Both the position numbers and the translations under genes were made by a program. DNA of 64,000 nucleotides from Agrococcus sp. KRD186. Lineage in GTDB: Bacteria; Actinomycetota; Actinomycetes; Actinomycetales; Microbacteriaceae. Positions within the stretch are counted from its first letter, which is position 1, and each line of letters starts with the position of its first letter. Below the pieces are notes generated by a model that had not been told where the DNA came from, ran no database searches, and was given only the letters and a program-made list of their open reading frames with translations. Shown piece after piece: positions 35,987-45,592 of the stretch. Location of the stretch: NCBI RefSeq assembly GCF_017168255.1, contig NZ_JABFAP010000001.1, positions 1,268,640 to 1,332,639 on the forward strand, written 5' to 3'.

Positions 35987-38900
35987 GTGTCCACCCCTGC
36001 GGACGACAACGATTTCGGAGCGAACGAGTGGCTCGTCGAGGAGCAGTACCAGCTCTTCGTCAAGGACAAGGACTCGGTTGCCCGATCGTGGTGGCCCATC
36101 CTCGAGCGCTACGCCGAGCAGCGTGACGCCGGAGGCGCGGCAACGAGCATGAGCGAGCGCACCAAGCCGTCGTCCGAGGCGGCCGCGCCCGCAGCGCCGG
36201 CTGCCGCAGCGCCTGCCGCCGCGCCCACTGCCGCCGCAGCGCCTGCTGCGCCGTCGAAGCCGTCGCCTCCGCGCGAGCCGCAGCGCGCCGAATCGCGCCC
36301 GGACCAGCCGGTCGACTCGGGCGAGGGGCAGCACGCCCAGGACGCGCCGCGCGAGGACACCGAGGGCCAGGCCGAGACGCCCGCGCCAGCGAAGGGCGAG
36401 GGCGCGATCGTCGCCCGGACCACCGCGCAGGCCGCGCGCCCGAAGCCGGTGCCCGCGGATGCGCCGACCAAGGAGACGAAGCAGGCCGAGGCGGCGAAGG
36501 CCGACGAGCAGCCGAAGGACGAGCCCGTCGTCACGACGCTGCGGGGCATGTCGAAGACGCTCGCGGCCAACATGGACAAGTCGCTGTCGATGCCGGTCGC
36601 CACCAGCGTGCGCACCGTGCCCGCGAAGCTGATGATCGATCAGCGCATCGTCATCAACAACCACCTCCGCCGCACCCGCGGCGGCAAGGTCTCGTTCACG
36701 CACATCATCGGCTACGCGCTGGTGCAGGCGCTGAAGGCGTTCCCCAGCCAGAACGTCTACTACGAGGTCATCGACGGCAAGCCCGCGATGGTCGCGCCGC
36801 CGCACGTCAACCTCGGCATCGCGATCGACATCCCCAAGCCCGACGGCACCCGCGCGCTGCTGGTGCCGAGCATCAAGGGCTGCGAGACGATGGACTTCCA
36901 GGAGTTCGTCAACGCCTACGAGGCGCTCGTGAAGAAGGCCCGCGCCAACAAGCTCGGCGCCGGCGACTTCGCGGGCACCACCATCTCGCTCACGAACCCG
37001 GGCGGCATCGGCACCGTGCACTCCGTGCCCCGCCTGATGCCCGGCCAGGGCGCGATCATCGGCGTCGGTGCGCTCGACTACTCCGCCGAGTTCATGGGCT
37101 CGAGCCCCGAGCGGCTCGCGGAGGCGGGCATCGGCAAGACCGTCACGCTCACCTCCACCTACGACCACCGCGTCATCCAGGGCGCCGGCTCCGGCGAGTT
37201 CCTGAAGATCGTGCACGGGCTCATCGTGGGCGAGCAGGACTTCTACAAGGGCATCTTCGCCGACCTGCGCATCCCCTACGAGCCGATCAAGTGGTCGACC
37301 GACGTCTCGGTGCGCGAGGCAGACGAGCTCTCGAAGCAGACGCGCGTCACGCAGCTGATCAACTCGTTCCGCGTGCGCGGCCACCTGATGGCCGACATCG
37401 ACCCGCTCGAGTACGTGCAGCGCACGCACCCCGACCTCGAGATCGAGCAGCACGGCCTGTCGTTCTGGGATCTCGACCGCGAGTTCGTCACCGGCGGCTT
37501 CGGCGGCAAGCGCTCCGCCCTGCTGCGCGACATCCTCGGCGTCCTGCGCGACTCGTACTGCCGCACGATCGGCATCGAGTACATGCACATCGCCGACCCC
37601 GCGCAGCGCCAGTGGTTCCAGAGCCACCTCGAGGTGCCGTACGTCAAGCCCACGCACGACGAGCAGATGCGCATCCTGCGCAAGCTCAACGAGGCGGAGG
37701 CCTTCGAGACGTTCCTGCAGACCAAGTACGTCGGGCAGAAGCGCTTCTCGCTCGAGGGCGCCGAGTCGATGATCGCCTTCCTCGACGCGCTGCTGGCCGG
37801 TGCGGCCGAGGCGGGCCTTGAGGAGGTCGCGATGGGCATGCCGCACCGCGGACGCCTCAACGTGCTCACCTCGATCGCCGGCAAGACCTACGGCCAGGTG
37901 TTCCAGGAGTTCGAGGGTGCCGCCGTCTTCCAGGGCTCCGGCGACGTCAAGTACCACCTGGGCAACGCGGGCGAGTTCACCGCCGCCGACGGCTCGACCG
38001 TGCCGGTCTACCTGGCAGCGAACCCCTCGCACCTCGAGGCGGTCAACGGCGTGCTCGAGGGCATCGTGCGCGCCAAGCAGGACCGCATCGGCGACGGCGA
38101 GCACAGCGTGCTGCCCGTGCTCGTGCACGGCGACTCCGCGAACGCCGGCCAGGGCGTGGTCTTCGAGACCCACCAGCTCTCGATGCTGCGCGCGTACAAG
38201 ACCGGCGGCACCGTGCACCTGGTCGTGAACAACCAGGTCGGCTTCACCACGCCGCCGTCCGAGTCGCGCTCGTCGACCTACGCGACCGACATCGCGAAGT
38301 CGATCCACGCGCCCATCCTGCACGTGAACGGCGACGACCCCGAAGCCGTCGTGCGGGTCGCGGAGCTGGCCTTCCAGTACCGCCAGGAGTTCAAGCGCGA
38401 CATCGTCATCGACCTCATCTGCTACCGGCGCCGCGGGCACAACGAGGGCGACGACCCCACCATGACGCAGCCGCTGATGTACTCGCTGATCGAGCAGAAG
38501 CGCTCGGTGCGCACCCTCTACGCCGAGAACCTCGTCGGCCGCGGTGACATCACCAAGGCGGAGTACGAGGCGGCGCAGGCCGACTTCCAGGGCAAGCTCG
38601 AGCGGGCCTTCATGGAGACGCACGCGGCCGCCACCGGCTCCATGCCGGTCGTGTCACCCGAAGACGCCGCAGACGCCGACCAGAGCCGGCGCGAGCCGGA
38701 GACGACCGGTGTGGACGCATCCGTCATCCACGCCATCGGCGACGCGCACGGCAACCCGCCAGAGGGCTTCAAGGTGCACCCGAAGGTGAAGCAGGTGCTC
38801 GACAAGCGGGTCAAGGCGAGCCGCGAGGGCGGCATCGACTGGGCCTTCGGTGAGCTGCTGGGCCTCGGCACGCTGCTGCTCGAGGGCACGCCGGTGCGCA

Positions 38901-39853
38901 TGTCGGGCCAGGACACCCGCCGCGGCACCTTCGTGCAGCGCCACGCCGTCATGCACGACCGCAAGAACGGCCAGGAATGGCTGCCGCTGGCGAACCTCGG
39001 CTCGGAGCAGGCGCGGCTCTCGATCTACGACTCGCTGCTGAGCGAGTACGCGGCGATGGGCTTCGAGTACGGCTACTCGGTCGAGCGTCCGGATGCGCTG
39101 GTGCTGTGGGAGGCGCAGTTCGGCGACTTCGCCAACGGCGCGCAGATCATCATCGATGAGTTCATCGCCTCCGCCGAGCAGAAGTGGAACCAGCACTCCT
39201 CGCTCGTGCTGCTGCTGCCGCACGGCTACGAGGGCGCCGGTCCCGACCACTCCTCGGGTCGCATCGAGCGCTTCCTCCAGATGGCCGCGGAGGACAACAT
39301 GACGATCGCCCGGCCGTCGACGCCGGCGAACCACTTCCACCTGCTGCGCCGGCAGGCGTACGCGACACCCCGCCGGCCGCTGGTGGTGTTCACGCCCAAG
39401 GCGATGCTGCGGCTGCGCGACGCGACCAGCGCGGTCGAGGATTTCACCACCGGCCGCTTCCAGACCGTGATCGACGACCGGCAGGTGCAGGATGCTGCCG
39501 GTGTCAAGCGGGTGCTGCTGCACTCGGGCAAGATCCACTACGACCTCAAGGCGGAGCTCGCCAAGCGGGAGCGCAGCGACATCGCGCTCGTGCGCGTCGA
39601 GCAGCTCTACCCGCTGCCGGTCGACGAGATCAACGCCGCGGTCGACCGCTACCCGGGCGCCGAGCTCGTCTGGGTGCAGGAGGAGCCGCTGAACCAGGGC
39701 TCGTGGCCGTTCATCCACCTCGCGCTGCCGCGGCACCTGCATGGCCGCACGCTCAAGGTCGTCGGGCGCGCGCAGTCGGCCAGCCCGGCGACGGGATCGG
39801 CCAAGCGCTCCGCACGGGAGCTGACCGCGATCCTGGAGACCGCGCTGGGCTGA
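35987..39853 (+). CDS. kgd: Multifunctional 2-oxoglutarate dehydrogenase/decarboxylase (Kgd/OdhA)
   Basis: Actinobacterial fusion of E1 and an E2-like acyltransferase in the TCA cycle. About 1288 residues. Order: short N-terminal helix DFGANEWLVEEQYQLF, an Ala/Pro-rich linker (about 55-185), the acyltransferase domain with catalytic DHRVIQGAG (about 391) but no lipoyl domain, then the ThDP-dependent E1 part with MPHRGRLNVL (about 618), HGDSANAGQGVV and RRRGHNEGDDP. Partners E2 and E3 are shared with pyruvate dehydrogenase in this group. GTG 35987 has AAGAGG upstream; a TATGCT box at 35917-35922 suggests a 58-base leader. An ATG at 35954 is a possible longer start. Confidence 0.95.
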   Translation: MSTPADDNDFGANEWLVEEQYQLFVKDKDSVARSWWPILERYAEQRDAGGAATSMSERTKPSSEAAAPAAPAAAAPAAAPTAAAAPAAPSKPSPPREPQRAESRPDQPVDSGEGQHAQDAPREDTEGQAETPAPAKGEGAIVARTTAQAARPKPVPADAPTKETKQAEAAKADEQPKDEPVVTTLRGMSKTLAANMDKSLSMPVATSVRTVPAKLMIDQRIVINNHLRRTRGGKVSFTHIIGYALVQALKAFPSQNVYYEVIDGKPAMVAPPHVNLGIAIDIPKPDGTRALLVPSIKGCETMDFQEFVNAYEALVKKARANKLGAGDFAGTTISLTNPGGIGTVHSVPRLMPGQGAIIGVGALDYSAEFMGSSPERLAEAGIGKTVTLTSTYDHRVIQGAGSGEFLKIVHGLIVGEQDFYKGIFADLRIPYEPIKWSTDVSVREADELSKQTRVTQLINSFRVRGHLMADIDPLEYVQRTHPDLEIEQHGLSFWDLDREFVTGGFGGKRSALLRDILGVLRDSYCRTIGIEYMHIADPAQRQWFQSHLEVPYVKPTHDEQMRILRKLNEAEAFETFLQTKYVGQKRFSLEGAESMIAFLDALLAGAAEAGLEEVAMGMPHRGRLNVLTSIAGKTYGQVFQEFEGAAVFQGSGDVKYHLGNAGEFTAADGSTVPVYLAANPSHLEAVNGVLEGIVRAKQDRIGDGEHSVLPVLVHGDSANAGQGVVFETHQLSMLRAYKTGGTVHLVVNNQVGFTTPPSESRSSTYATDIAKSIHAPILHVNGDDPEAVVRVAELAFQYRQEFKRDIVIDLICYRRRGHNEGDDPTMTQPLMYSLIEQKRSVRTLYAENLVGRGDITKAEYEAAQADFQGKLERAFMETHAAATGSMPVVSPEDAADADQSRREPETTGVDASVIHAIGDAHGNPPEGFKVHPKVKQVLDKRVKASREGGIDWAFGELLGLGTLLLEGTPVRMSGQDTRRGTFVQRHAVMHDRKNGQEWLPLANLGSEQARLSIYDSLLSEYAAMGFEYGYSVERPDALVLWEAQFGDFANGAQIIIDEFIASAEQKWNQHSSLVLLLPHGYEGAGPDHSSGRIERFLQMAAEDNMTIARPSTPANHFHLLRRQAYATPRRPLVVFTPKAMLRLRDATSAVEDFTTGRFQTVIDDRQVQDAAGVKRVLLHSGKIHYDLKAELAKRERSDIALVRVEQLYPLPVDEINAAVDRYPGAELVWVQEEPLNQGSWPFIHLALPRHLHGRTLKVVGRAQSASPATGSAKRSARELTAILETALG

Positions 39854-39863
39854 TCGGCGGCGA

Positions 39864-41351
39864 CTAGTCGCGCGAGGCCAGGAAGCTGTAGACCTCGGTC
39901 TCGTCGACGCCGGGGAAGGCGCCGGGCGGCAGCGCTGCCAGCAGGTGCGAGTGCGCCCTGGCGCTCGGCCATGCCTGCCCGGCCCACTCGGAGGCGAGCT
40001 CGACCGGGGGCTGCCGGCAGCACGAGGGATCGGGGCAGCGCGAGATCGAGCGCTCCTTCGTGGCACGGCCCCGGAACCACTTCGCCTGCGAGAACGGCAC
40101 GCCGATCGAGAGCGAGAACTCTCCAGCCTGGCTGCGCTCGGTCATCGCCGAGCACCAGAAGGTGCCGGCCGGCGTCTCGGTGTACTGCTCGAAGGCGTTC
40201 ACCTTGTCGGCCACGTCGAACACCTCACGGCTCGTCCAGTGCTTGCACACCGGCTGCCCCTCGATCGCCCCCATGTGGTCGGTCGGGAAGGTGACGCCGT
40301 CGTTCTCGTAGGCCTTGTAGATGATGCCCGACTCGTGCACCTTCTGGAAGTGGAGCGGGATGCCCAGATGCACGGTCGCCAGGTTCGTCAGCCGATGCGC
40401 GGCAGCCTCGTAGGAGACCGCGAAGGCGTCCCGCAGGTCCTCGACGGCGAGCTGCCGCTCCTGCTTCGCGGCCTCGAGGAACGTGACGGCGGCCCGCTCC
40501 GGCACCAGCAGCGCCGCCGCGAAGTAGTTCGTCTCGATGCGCTGGCGCAGGAACTCGCCGAAGTCGGCAGGCACCGAGTGCCCGAGCACGTGATGTCCGA
40601 GCGCCTGCAGCAGCACGGAGCGCGGGTCGTGGCCCGTGTGACTGGAGCGCGAGAGGTAGATGCGCTTGCGCTTGTAGTCCATGACGGAGCGGGTCGAATG
40701 CGGTAGATCACTCACGTGGTGCACGCTGAAGCCGAGGCGCTCGGTAATCGCCGCGATGAGATGCTGCGACAGCGGCCCTGCTTGGTAGCCGACCTTGGCC
40801 AGCATCGCAGCGGCTTCGGCCTCGATCTCCGGGAAGTGATTGTCACGGGCGCGCATCTCGCCCCGTAGCTGCGTGTTCGCCCTCCGCGCCTCCTCCGGCG
40901 TCGCGGCGCGCTCCTCGGCAACCCGATCGAGCTCATCGACGAGGGCCAGCATGGTCGCGAGCACATCGTCGGGGGTGCGAGGCCCGATGCGCATCGTCGG
41001 CAGCCGCTTCTGCTGCCAGGTCGAGGACTGCTGCGCACGCTCGAGCCGCAGCTCCATCGCCGCGCGCTTCGACGGTGGCGCAGTGCCGGTGAGCTGCTCG
41101 AGGCTCACCCCGTAGAGCGCCGAGAGCTGCTGCAGCTGCGAGAAGCGCGCCTCGCGCTTGCCGTTCTCGAAGCCCGACAGCTGCGAGGGCGCCAGCCCGA
41201 TCGCGGCGTGCACGGCGTCGAGCGTGAGACCCGCCTGCTTGCGCGCGTGGCGCAGCGACTTGCCGAGCTGCAGCGCGTCGACCGGCGCCGGTTCGGGGGC
41301 TGAAGGCGCGGGTCGGTCCCAGGTGCCGGGGGCGGTGCGTTCGCTCGTCAT
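39864..41351 (-). CDS. ramB: RamB-like transcriptional regulator of acetate metabolism
   Basis: 495 residues. An XRE helix-turn-helix (about 27-85, LRHARKQAGLTLDAVHAAIGLAPSQLSGFENGK) is followed by an IrrE/ImmA-like peptidase domain with the degenerate zinc site ALGHHVLGH (about 250) and a cysteine-containing C-terminal domain (CSAMTERSQAG, CPDPSCC). This is the architecture of C. glutamicum RamB, which represses aceA, aceB and its own gene. Here it is divergent from aceA-aceB, which supports the same role. TACAGT lies 6 bases before the ATG (leaderless), and a CAGAANTGC site lies immediately upstream of it. Confidence 0.9.
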   Translation of the reverse strand: MTSERTAPGTWDRPAPSAPEPAPVDALQLGKSLRHARKQAGLTLDAVHAAIGLAPSQLSGFENGKREARFSQLQQLSALYGVSLEQLTGTAPPSKRAAMELRLERAQQSSTWQQKRLPTMRIGPRTPDDVLATMLALVDELDRVAEERAATPEEARRANTQLRGEMRARDNHFPEIEAEAAAMLAKVGYQAGPLSQHLIAAITERLGFSVHHVSDLPHSTRSVMDYKRKRIYLSRSSHTGHDPRSVLLQALGHHVLGHSVPADFGEFLRQRIETNYFAAALLVPERAAVTFLEAAKQERQLAVEDLRDAFAVSYEAAAHRLTNLATVHLGIPLHFQKVHESGIIYKAYENDGVTFPTDHMGAIEGQPVCKHWTSREVFDVADKVNAFEQYTETPAGTFWCSAMTERSQAGEFSLSIGVPFSQAKWFRGRATKERSISRCPDPSCCRQPPVELASEWAGQAWPSARAHSHLLAALPPGAFPGVDETEVYSFLASRD

Positions 41352-41366
41352 GGATGCACTGTACGA

Positions 41367-41375
41367 CAGAACTGC
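41367..41375. promoter_or_regulatory. Candidate RamB operator 1 (CAGAACTGC)
   Basis: First of three CAGAANTGC copies in the 143-base ramB-aceA gap. It lies 4 bases from the ramB -10 box (41358-41363), placed to block ramB transcription. Assignment to RamB is inferred from position and repetition. Confidence 0.45.
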
Positions 41376-41384
41376 GCAGGTTGG

Positions 41385-41393
41385 CAGAAATGC
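41385..41393. promoter_or_regulatory. Candidate RamB operator 2 (CAGAAATGC)
   Basis: Second copy, same orientation, 18 bases from the first. Followed by ATAACTT, which could belong to an aceA promoter. Confidence 0.4.
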
Positions 41394-41426
41394 ATAACTT
41401 CATAGCCAGTCCGGACGAAACCCGTG

Positions 41427-41435
41427 CAGAACTGC
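41427..41435. promoter_or_regulatory. Candidate RamB operator 3 (CAGAACTGC)
   Basis: Third copy, identical to the first and extended to GCAGAACTGCACGCAG, 42 bases (about four helical turns) from copy 2 and about 60 bases before the aceA start, where a repressor would cover the promoter. Confidence 0.45.
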
Positions 41436-41494
41436 ACGCAGAGTAGTCACAGGACCCCGCCGGAGCAGCACCGGCGACGAACGAGGAGGACACC

Positions 41495-42808
41495 ATGACC
41501 GAGCAGCCCGACACGACCCAGTTCGAGAGCACGATGGCGACCGAGGCAGCCGAGCTCGAGCTCGAATGGGCGGCGGACACCCGCTGGAACGGCGTCAAGC
41601 GCGACTACACCGCCGCCGACGTCGTCCGGCTGCGCGGCTCGGTCGTCGAGGAGCACACGCTCGCACGCCGCGGCTCGGAGCGTCTCTTCGAGCGGCTGCA
41701 CACGAACGAGACGCCGGTGCGCGCGCTCGGCGCCCTGACCGGCAACCAGGCCGTGCAGCAGGTGCGCGCAGGCCTCGAGGCCATCTACCTCTCCGGCTGG
41801 CAGGTGGCGGCCGACGCGAACCTGTCGGGCCAGACCTACCCCGACCAGTCGCTCTACCCGGCCAACTCGGTGCCTGCGGTCGTGCGCCGCATCAACAACG
41901 CGCTGCAGCGCGCTGACCAGATCGAGCGCAGCGAGGGCAGCATGAGCGTCGCCGACTGGCTCGCGCCGATCGTCGCCGACGCCGAGGCCGGCTTCGGCGG
42001 CCCGCTGAACGCCTTCGAACTCATGCGCAGCATGATCGTCGCCGGTGCGGCGGGCGTGCACTGGGAGGACCAGCTGGCGAGCGAGAAGAAGTGCGGACAC
42101 CTGGGCGGCAAGGTGCTCATCCCCACCCAGCAGCACGTGCGCACCCTGAACGCGGCACGCCTGGCCTCCGACGTCGAGAACGTGCCGAGCGTCATCATCG
42201 CCCGCACCGACGCCGAGGCGGCGACGCTGCTCACCAGCGACGTCGACGAGCGCGACCGCCCGTTCCTCACCGGCGAGCGCACGAGCGAGGGCTTCTACGA
42301 GGTGCGCAACGGCATCGAGCCCTGCATCGCCCGTGGCCGCGCCTACGCCGAGTACGCCGACCTGCTGTGGATGGAGACCGGCAAGCCCGACCTGGAGGTC
42401 GCGCGCCGCTTCGCCGAGGGCATCAAGCGGTCGTTCCCCGACCAGCTGCTGGCCTACAACTGCTCGCCCTCGTTCAACTGGAAGAAGCACCTCGACGACG
42501 ACCAGATCGCCACGTTCCAGCGCGAGCTGGGCGCCATGGGCTACCGCTTCCAGTTCATCACGCTGGCCGGATTCCACGCGCTGAACCACTCGATGTTCGA
42601 CCTGGCCAAGGGCTACGCCGAGCACGACATGTCCGCCTACGTCGCCCTGCAGGAGCGCGAGTTCGCCGCCGAGGCGCAGGGCTACACCGCCACCAAGCAC
42701 CAGCGCGAGGTCGGCACGGGCTGGTTCGACCAGGTCGCCACCGCACTCAACCCGACCTCGGGGACGCTGGCGCTCGCCGGCTCCACCGAGTCCGAGCAGT
42801 TCCATTGA
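41495..42808 (+). CDS. aceA: Isocitrate lyase
   Basis: First enzyme of the glyoxylate shunt, splitting isocitrate to glyoxylate and succinate. 437 residues. The active-site loop is [14 protein letters not shown] with the catalytic cysteine near 199; other conserved stretches are [30 protein letters not shown] and [20 protein letters not shown] precedes the ATG. aceB follows after 32 bases on the same transcript, and the divergent ramB probably controls both. Confidence 0.97.
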   Translation: MTEQPDTTQFESTMATEAAELELEWAADTRWNGVKRDYTAADVVRLRGSVVEEHTLARRGSERLFERLHTNETPVRALGALTGNQAVQQVRAGLEAIYLSGWQVAADANLSGQTYPDQSLYPANSVPAVVRRINNALQRADQIERSEGSMSVADWLAPIVADAEAGFGGPLNAFELMRSMIVAGAAGVHWEDQLASEKKCGHLGGKVLIPTQQHVRTLNAARLASDVENVPSVIIARTDAEAATLLTSDVDERDRPFLTGERTSEGFYEVRNGIEPCIARGRAYAEYADLLWMETGKPDLEVARRFAEGIKRSFPDQLLAYNCSPSFNWKKHLDDDQIATFQRELGAMGYRFQFITLAGFHALNHSMFDLAKGYAEHDMSAYVALQEREFAAEAQGYTATKHQREVGTGWFDQVATALNPTSGTLALAGSTESEQFH

Positions 42809-42840
42809 TCCGCATCGACAGCAAGAAGGAGGAAGACGAC

Positions 42841-44532
42841 ATGAATACCCGCATCCGCATCACCGCCACCGCCGAGGGCCAGGAGCGCGTCCTCACCGAC
42901 GACGCCCTGTCGTTCCTGCTCGAGCTGCACGACGCGTTCGAGTGCCAGCGCCAGCAGCAGCTGCAGGACCGCCGCAAGCGGCGCGCGGCCTTCGCCGACG
43001 GCGACGTGCCGCGCTTCCTGGAGGCGACCGAGCGCATCCGCCGTGACGACTCCTGGAGGGTCGCGCCGCCGGCGCCGGGCCTCGAGGACCGCCGCGTCGA
43101 GATCACCGGCCCGATCGAGCGCAAGATGACCATCAACGCGCTCAACTCGGGCGCGAAGGTGTGGCTGGCCGACTGCGAGGACGCCTCGAGCCCGCTGTGG
43201 CGCAACGTCATCGCCAGCCAGGTCAACCTGCAGGACGCCATCCGCGAGCAGATCGAGTTCACCAGCCCGGAGGGCAAGGAGTACCGGGTCACCGCGACCG
43301 AGACCCCGACGATCGTGGTGCGGCCGCGCGGCTGGCACCTCGACGAGCACCGCATCATCGTCGACGGCAAGCCGATGTCGGGCTCGCTGGTCGACTTCGG
43401 GCTGCACGTCTTCCACAACGCCGAGGAGCTCATCGCCCGCGGCTCTGGCCCGTACTTCTACCTGCCGAAGATCGAGAACCACCTCGAGGCGCGGCTCTGG
43501 AACGACGTGTTCGTGATGGCGCAGCAGCTGCTGGTGCTGCCGCAGGGCACCATCCGCGCGACCGTGCTGATCGAGACGATCACGGCGGCGTTCGAGATGG
43601 AGGAGATCCTGTACGAGCTGCGCGAGCACTCCTCGGGCCTCAACGCCGGCCGCTGGGACTACCTGTTCTCGATGATCAAGGCGTTCCGCCTGCGGGGGCC
43701 GGAGTTCGTCCTCCCAGACCGGGCGCAGCTGACGATGACGGCGCCGTTCATGCGCGCCTACACCGAGCAGCTCGTGCGGGCCTGCCACCGCCGCGGCGCG
43801 CACGCCATCGGCGGCATGGCGGCCTTCGTGCCCAGCGCGAAGGACCCCGAGGCGACCGAGCGCGCGCTGTCGGCGGTCGCGAGCGACAAGTCGCGGGAGG
43901 CCGGCGACGGCTTCGACGGCTCCTGGGTGGCGCACCCGGGCCTGGTCGCCACCTGCCGCGAGGCGTTCGACGCGGTGCTGGGCGACGAGCCGAACCAGCT
44001 CGGCCGCAGCCGCGAGGACGTGCCGGTCGACGGCGACGCGCTCATCGATCTGTCGACCACCCCGGGCGAGATCACCGAGAGCGGCCTGCGCTCGAACATC
44101 GAGATCGGCATCCGCTACATGGAGGCGTGGCTGCGCGGCCACGGCGCCGTCGCCATCCACTCGCTGATGGAGGATGCGGCGACCGCCGAGATCTCCCGCT
44201 CGCAGGTGTGGCAGTGGATCTACAACGAGTCGGCCACCTCCGACGGCCGCACGATCACGCGCGAGCGCTGCTTGGGCGTCGTCGACGAGCTCGACCGCGG
44301 CTTCGAGCGCGCCGAGGGCAACCGCTTCCGCGAGGCGATCGCGCTCTTCCGCGAGATCGCGCTCGAGGAGACCTACCCGGCCTTCCTCACCCTCGCCGGC
44401 ACCGAGCGCTACCTCGCCGAGGGCGTGGAGCGCTCGGCCACGGGGCCGATGCCGGTGCAGACGGATGCGTCGGCTCCCGTCACGCAGACGACGTCGCGGG
44501 AAGCAGACGAGCAGGAGCGCGAAGCGGCCTGA
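42841..44532 (+). CDS. aceB: Malate synthase A
   Basis: Condenses glyoxylate with acetyl-CoA to malate, completing the glyoxylate shunt begun by AceA. 563 residues, matching the A isoform rather than the 720-residue G form usual in many actinobacteria. Conserved regions: MTINALNSGAKVWLADCEDA (about 99), YFYLPKIENHLEARLWNDVF, LIETITAAFEMEEILYELR and WVAHPGLV; RSQVWQW contributes late in the protein. AAGGAGG lies 9 bases before the ATG. The last 25 residues are a polar tail. A strong hairpin follows the stop. Confidence 0.96.
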   Translation: MNTRIRITATAEGQERVLTDDALSFLLELHDAFECQRQQQLQDRRKRRAAFADGDVPRFLEATERIRRDDSWRVAPPAPGLEDRRVEITGPIERKMTINALNSGAKVWLADCEDASSPLWRNVIASQVNLQDAIREQIEFTSPEGKEYRVTATETPTIVVRPRGWHLDEHRIIVDGKPMSGSLVDFGLHVFHNAEELIARGSGPYFYLPKIENHLEARLWNDVFVMAQQLLVLPQGTIRATVLIETITAAFEMEEILYELREHSSGLNAGRWDYLFSMIKAFRLRGPEFVLPDRAQLTMTAPFMRAYTEQLVRACHRRGAHAIGGMAAFVPSAKDPEATERALSAVASDKSREAGDGFDGSWVAHPGLVATCREAFDAVLGDEPNQLGRSREDVPVDGDALIDLSTTPGEITESGLRSNIEIGIRYMEAWLRGHGAVAIHSLMEDAATAEISRSQVWQWIYNESATSDGRTITRERCLGVVDELDRGFERAEGNRFREAIALFREIALEETYPAFLTLAGTERYLAEGVERSATGPMPVQTDASAPVTQTTSREADEQEREAA

Positions 44533-44540
44533 GACGCGCG

Positions 44541-44569
44541 AAGGCGGGACCCGGATCGGGTCCCGCCTT
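44541..44569. terminator. Bidirectional terminator between aceB and rsrA
   Basis: A 12-bp perfect stem AAGGCGGGACCC / GGGTCCCGCCTT with a 5-base loop (GGATC) lies between convergent genes. The stem ends in A/T pairs on both sides, giving a short T run in either direction. Confidence 0.85.
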
Positions 44570-44586
44570 CCGCATGTCCGGGTGCG

Positions 44587-44844
44587 TCAGTCGTGCTGCG
44601 CCTTCGCGGCACGCAGGCTCGCCAGCAGCCGCTCGCGCAGATCCTCGGGCGCGCGATCCTTGCAGGCACCCTGCAGCGCGCTCGTCAGGGTCTCTCCCAC
44701 GTGGTGCTCTGCCGAGCACTCCTCGCAGGTGTCCAGGTGCGCGCGCACGTCGGCGGCGTCCTCAGCGCAGAGCTCCTTGTGCAGGTACTCCTCGAGCGCT
44801 GCCCGTGCCTGGGTACAGTCCTTCTTCGCCTCAACCGTGCTCAC
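44587..44844 (-). CDS. rsrA: Anti-sigma factor RsrA (redox-sensing ZAS type)
   Basis: 85 residues. The zinc-binding motif [11 protein letters not shown] (H-x3-C-x2-C) is present, with upstream cysteines in KKDCTQA and KELCAED and a further one in GACKDR; this cysteine set matches Streptomyces RsrA, which holds SigR when reduced and releases it when a disulfide forms. GTG start overlaps the sigR stop (GTGA), so the two proteins are made in step. Confidence 0.93.
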   Translation of the reverse strand: MSTVEAKKDCTQARAALEEYLHKELCAEDAADVRAHLDTCEECSAEHHVGETLTSALQGACKDRAPEDLRERLLASLRAAKAQHD

Positions 44845-45527
44845 GGCTTCTTCCCCTTCTCGGTGCTCTCCGGCACCTCGATGCCCTGTTCGCGTGCGTA
44901 GTCGGCCAGCAGGCCTCGCAGCAGCTTCCGGCCGCGGTGCAGGCGGCTCATGACGGTGCCGGTCGGGGTCTCCATGACCTCGGCGGTCTCCGCGTAGCTG
45001 AGCCCCTCGACGTCGACCCAGTAGACCGCCATGCGGAAGTCCACCGGCACCTGCTGCAGCGCATCCTTCACGATGCCCGAGGGCATCCGGTGGATGGCCT
45101 CGGCCTCTGCGCTGCGCGACGAGGTGGAGGTGAACGACTCGGCGTCGCCGATCTGCCATTCCTCCATGTCGTCGAGCGGTGCCTCGAAGGGACGGCGCTG
45201 CTGCTTGCGATAGGTGTTGATGTAGGTGTTGGTCTGGATGCGGTACAGCCACGCCCGGAGGTTGGTGCCGGGCTTGAACGAGCCGTAGGCCGTGTAGGCC
45301 TTCAGCAATGTCTCCTGCACCAGATCAGCCGCGTCAGCCGGGTTGCGCGTCATGCGCATCGCGGCCGCGTAGAGCTGGTCGGCGTACTGCATCGCCTGCT
45401 CGGCGAAGTCGTCGCGGCGGGCGGCAGCTGCCGCGCTCGCGTCGACCTGGCCAGACTCGTCCTGTTCGCTTGTCATCGCCGGTGAGTCTAGTGTCGCGCG
45501 CGGCGCTTCGAGCATCGTGGTTGGCAC
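44841..45527 (-). CDS. sigR: ECF sigma factor SigR/SigH (thiol-oxidative stress)
   Basis: About 228 residues. Region 2 ([31 protein letters not shown]...[11 protein letters not shown]) and region 4 ([30 protein letters not shown]) are complete. It directs RNA polymerase to thioredoxin, mycothiol and protein-quality genes after disulfide stress. GTG 45527 is chosen because AGGAGG ends 5 bases before it and it lies after the mapped promoter; ATG 45515 and ATG 45476 are alternatives, and two start sites would mimic the long and short SigR forms of Streptomyces. It overlaps rsrA by four bases. Confidence 0.92.
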   Translation of the reverse strand: MPTTMLEAPRATLDSPAMTSEQDESGQVDASAAAAARRDDFAEQAMQYADQLYAAAMRMTRNPADAADLVQETLLKAYTAYGSFKPGTNLRAWLYRIQTNTYINTYRKQQRRPFEAPLDDMEEWQIGDAESFTSTSSRSAEAEAIHRMPSGIVKDALQQVPVDFRMAVYWVDVEGLSYAETAEVMETPTGTVMSRLHRGRKLLRGLLADYAREQGIEVPESTEKGKKP

Positions 45528-45566
45528 TGGCACCTCCTCGGCTTCGCTTCCCGACCGATAGATTGC

Positions 45567-45592
45567 AACCGATGAGCCACCCCGATCATTCC
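45567..45592 (-). promoter_or_regulatory. SigR-type promoter of sigR-rsrA (autoregulatory)
   Basis: On the minus strand GGGAAT is followed after exactly 18 bases by GTTG, the consensus for SigR/SigH-dependent promoters (GGAAT-N18-GTT). The -35 is at 45592-45588 and the -10 at 45569-45567. Transcription would begin near 45560, about 33 bases before GTG 45527. The -35 lies inside the first codons of the divergent aroA gene. Confidence 0.85.
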
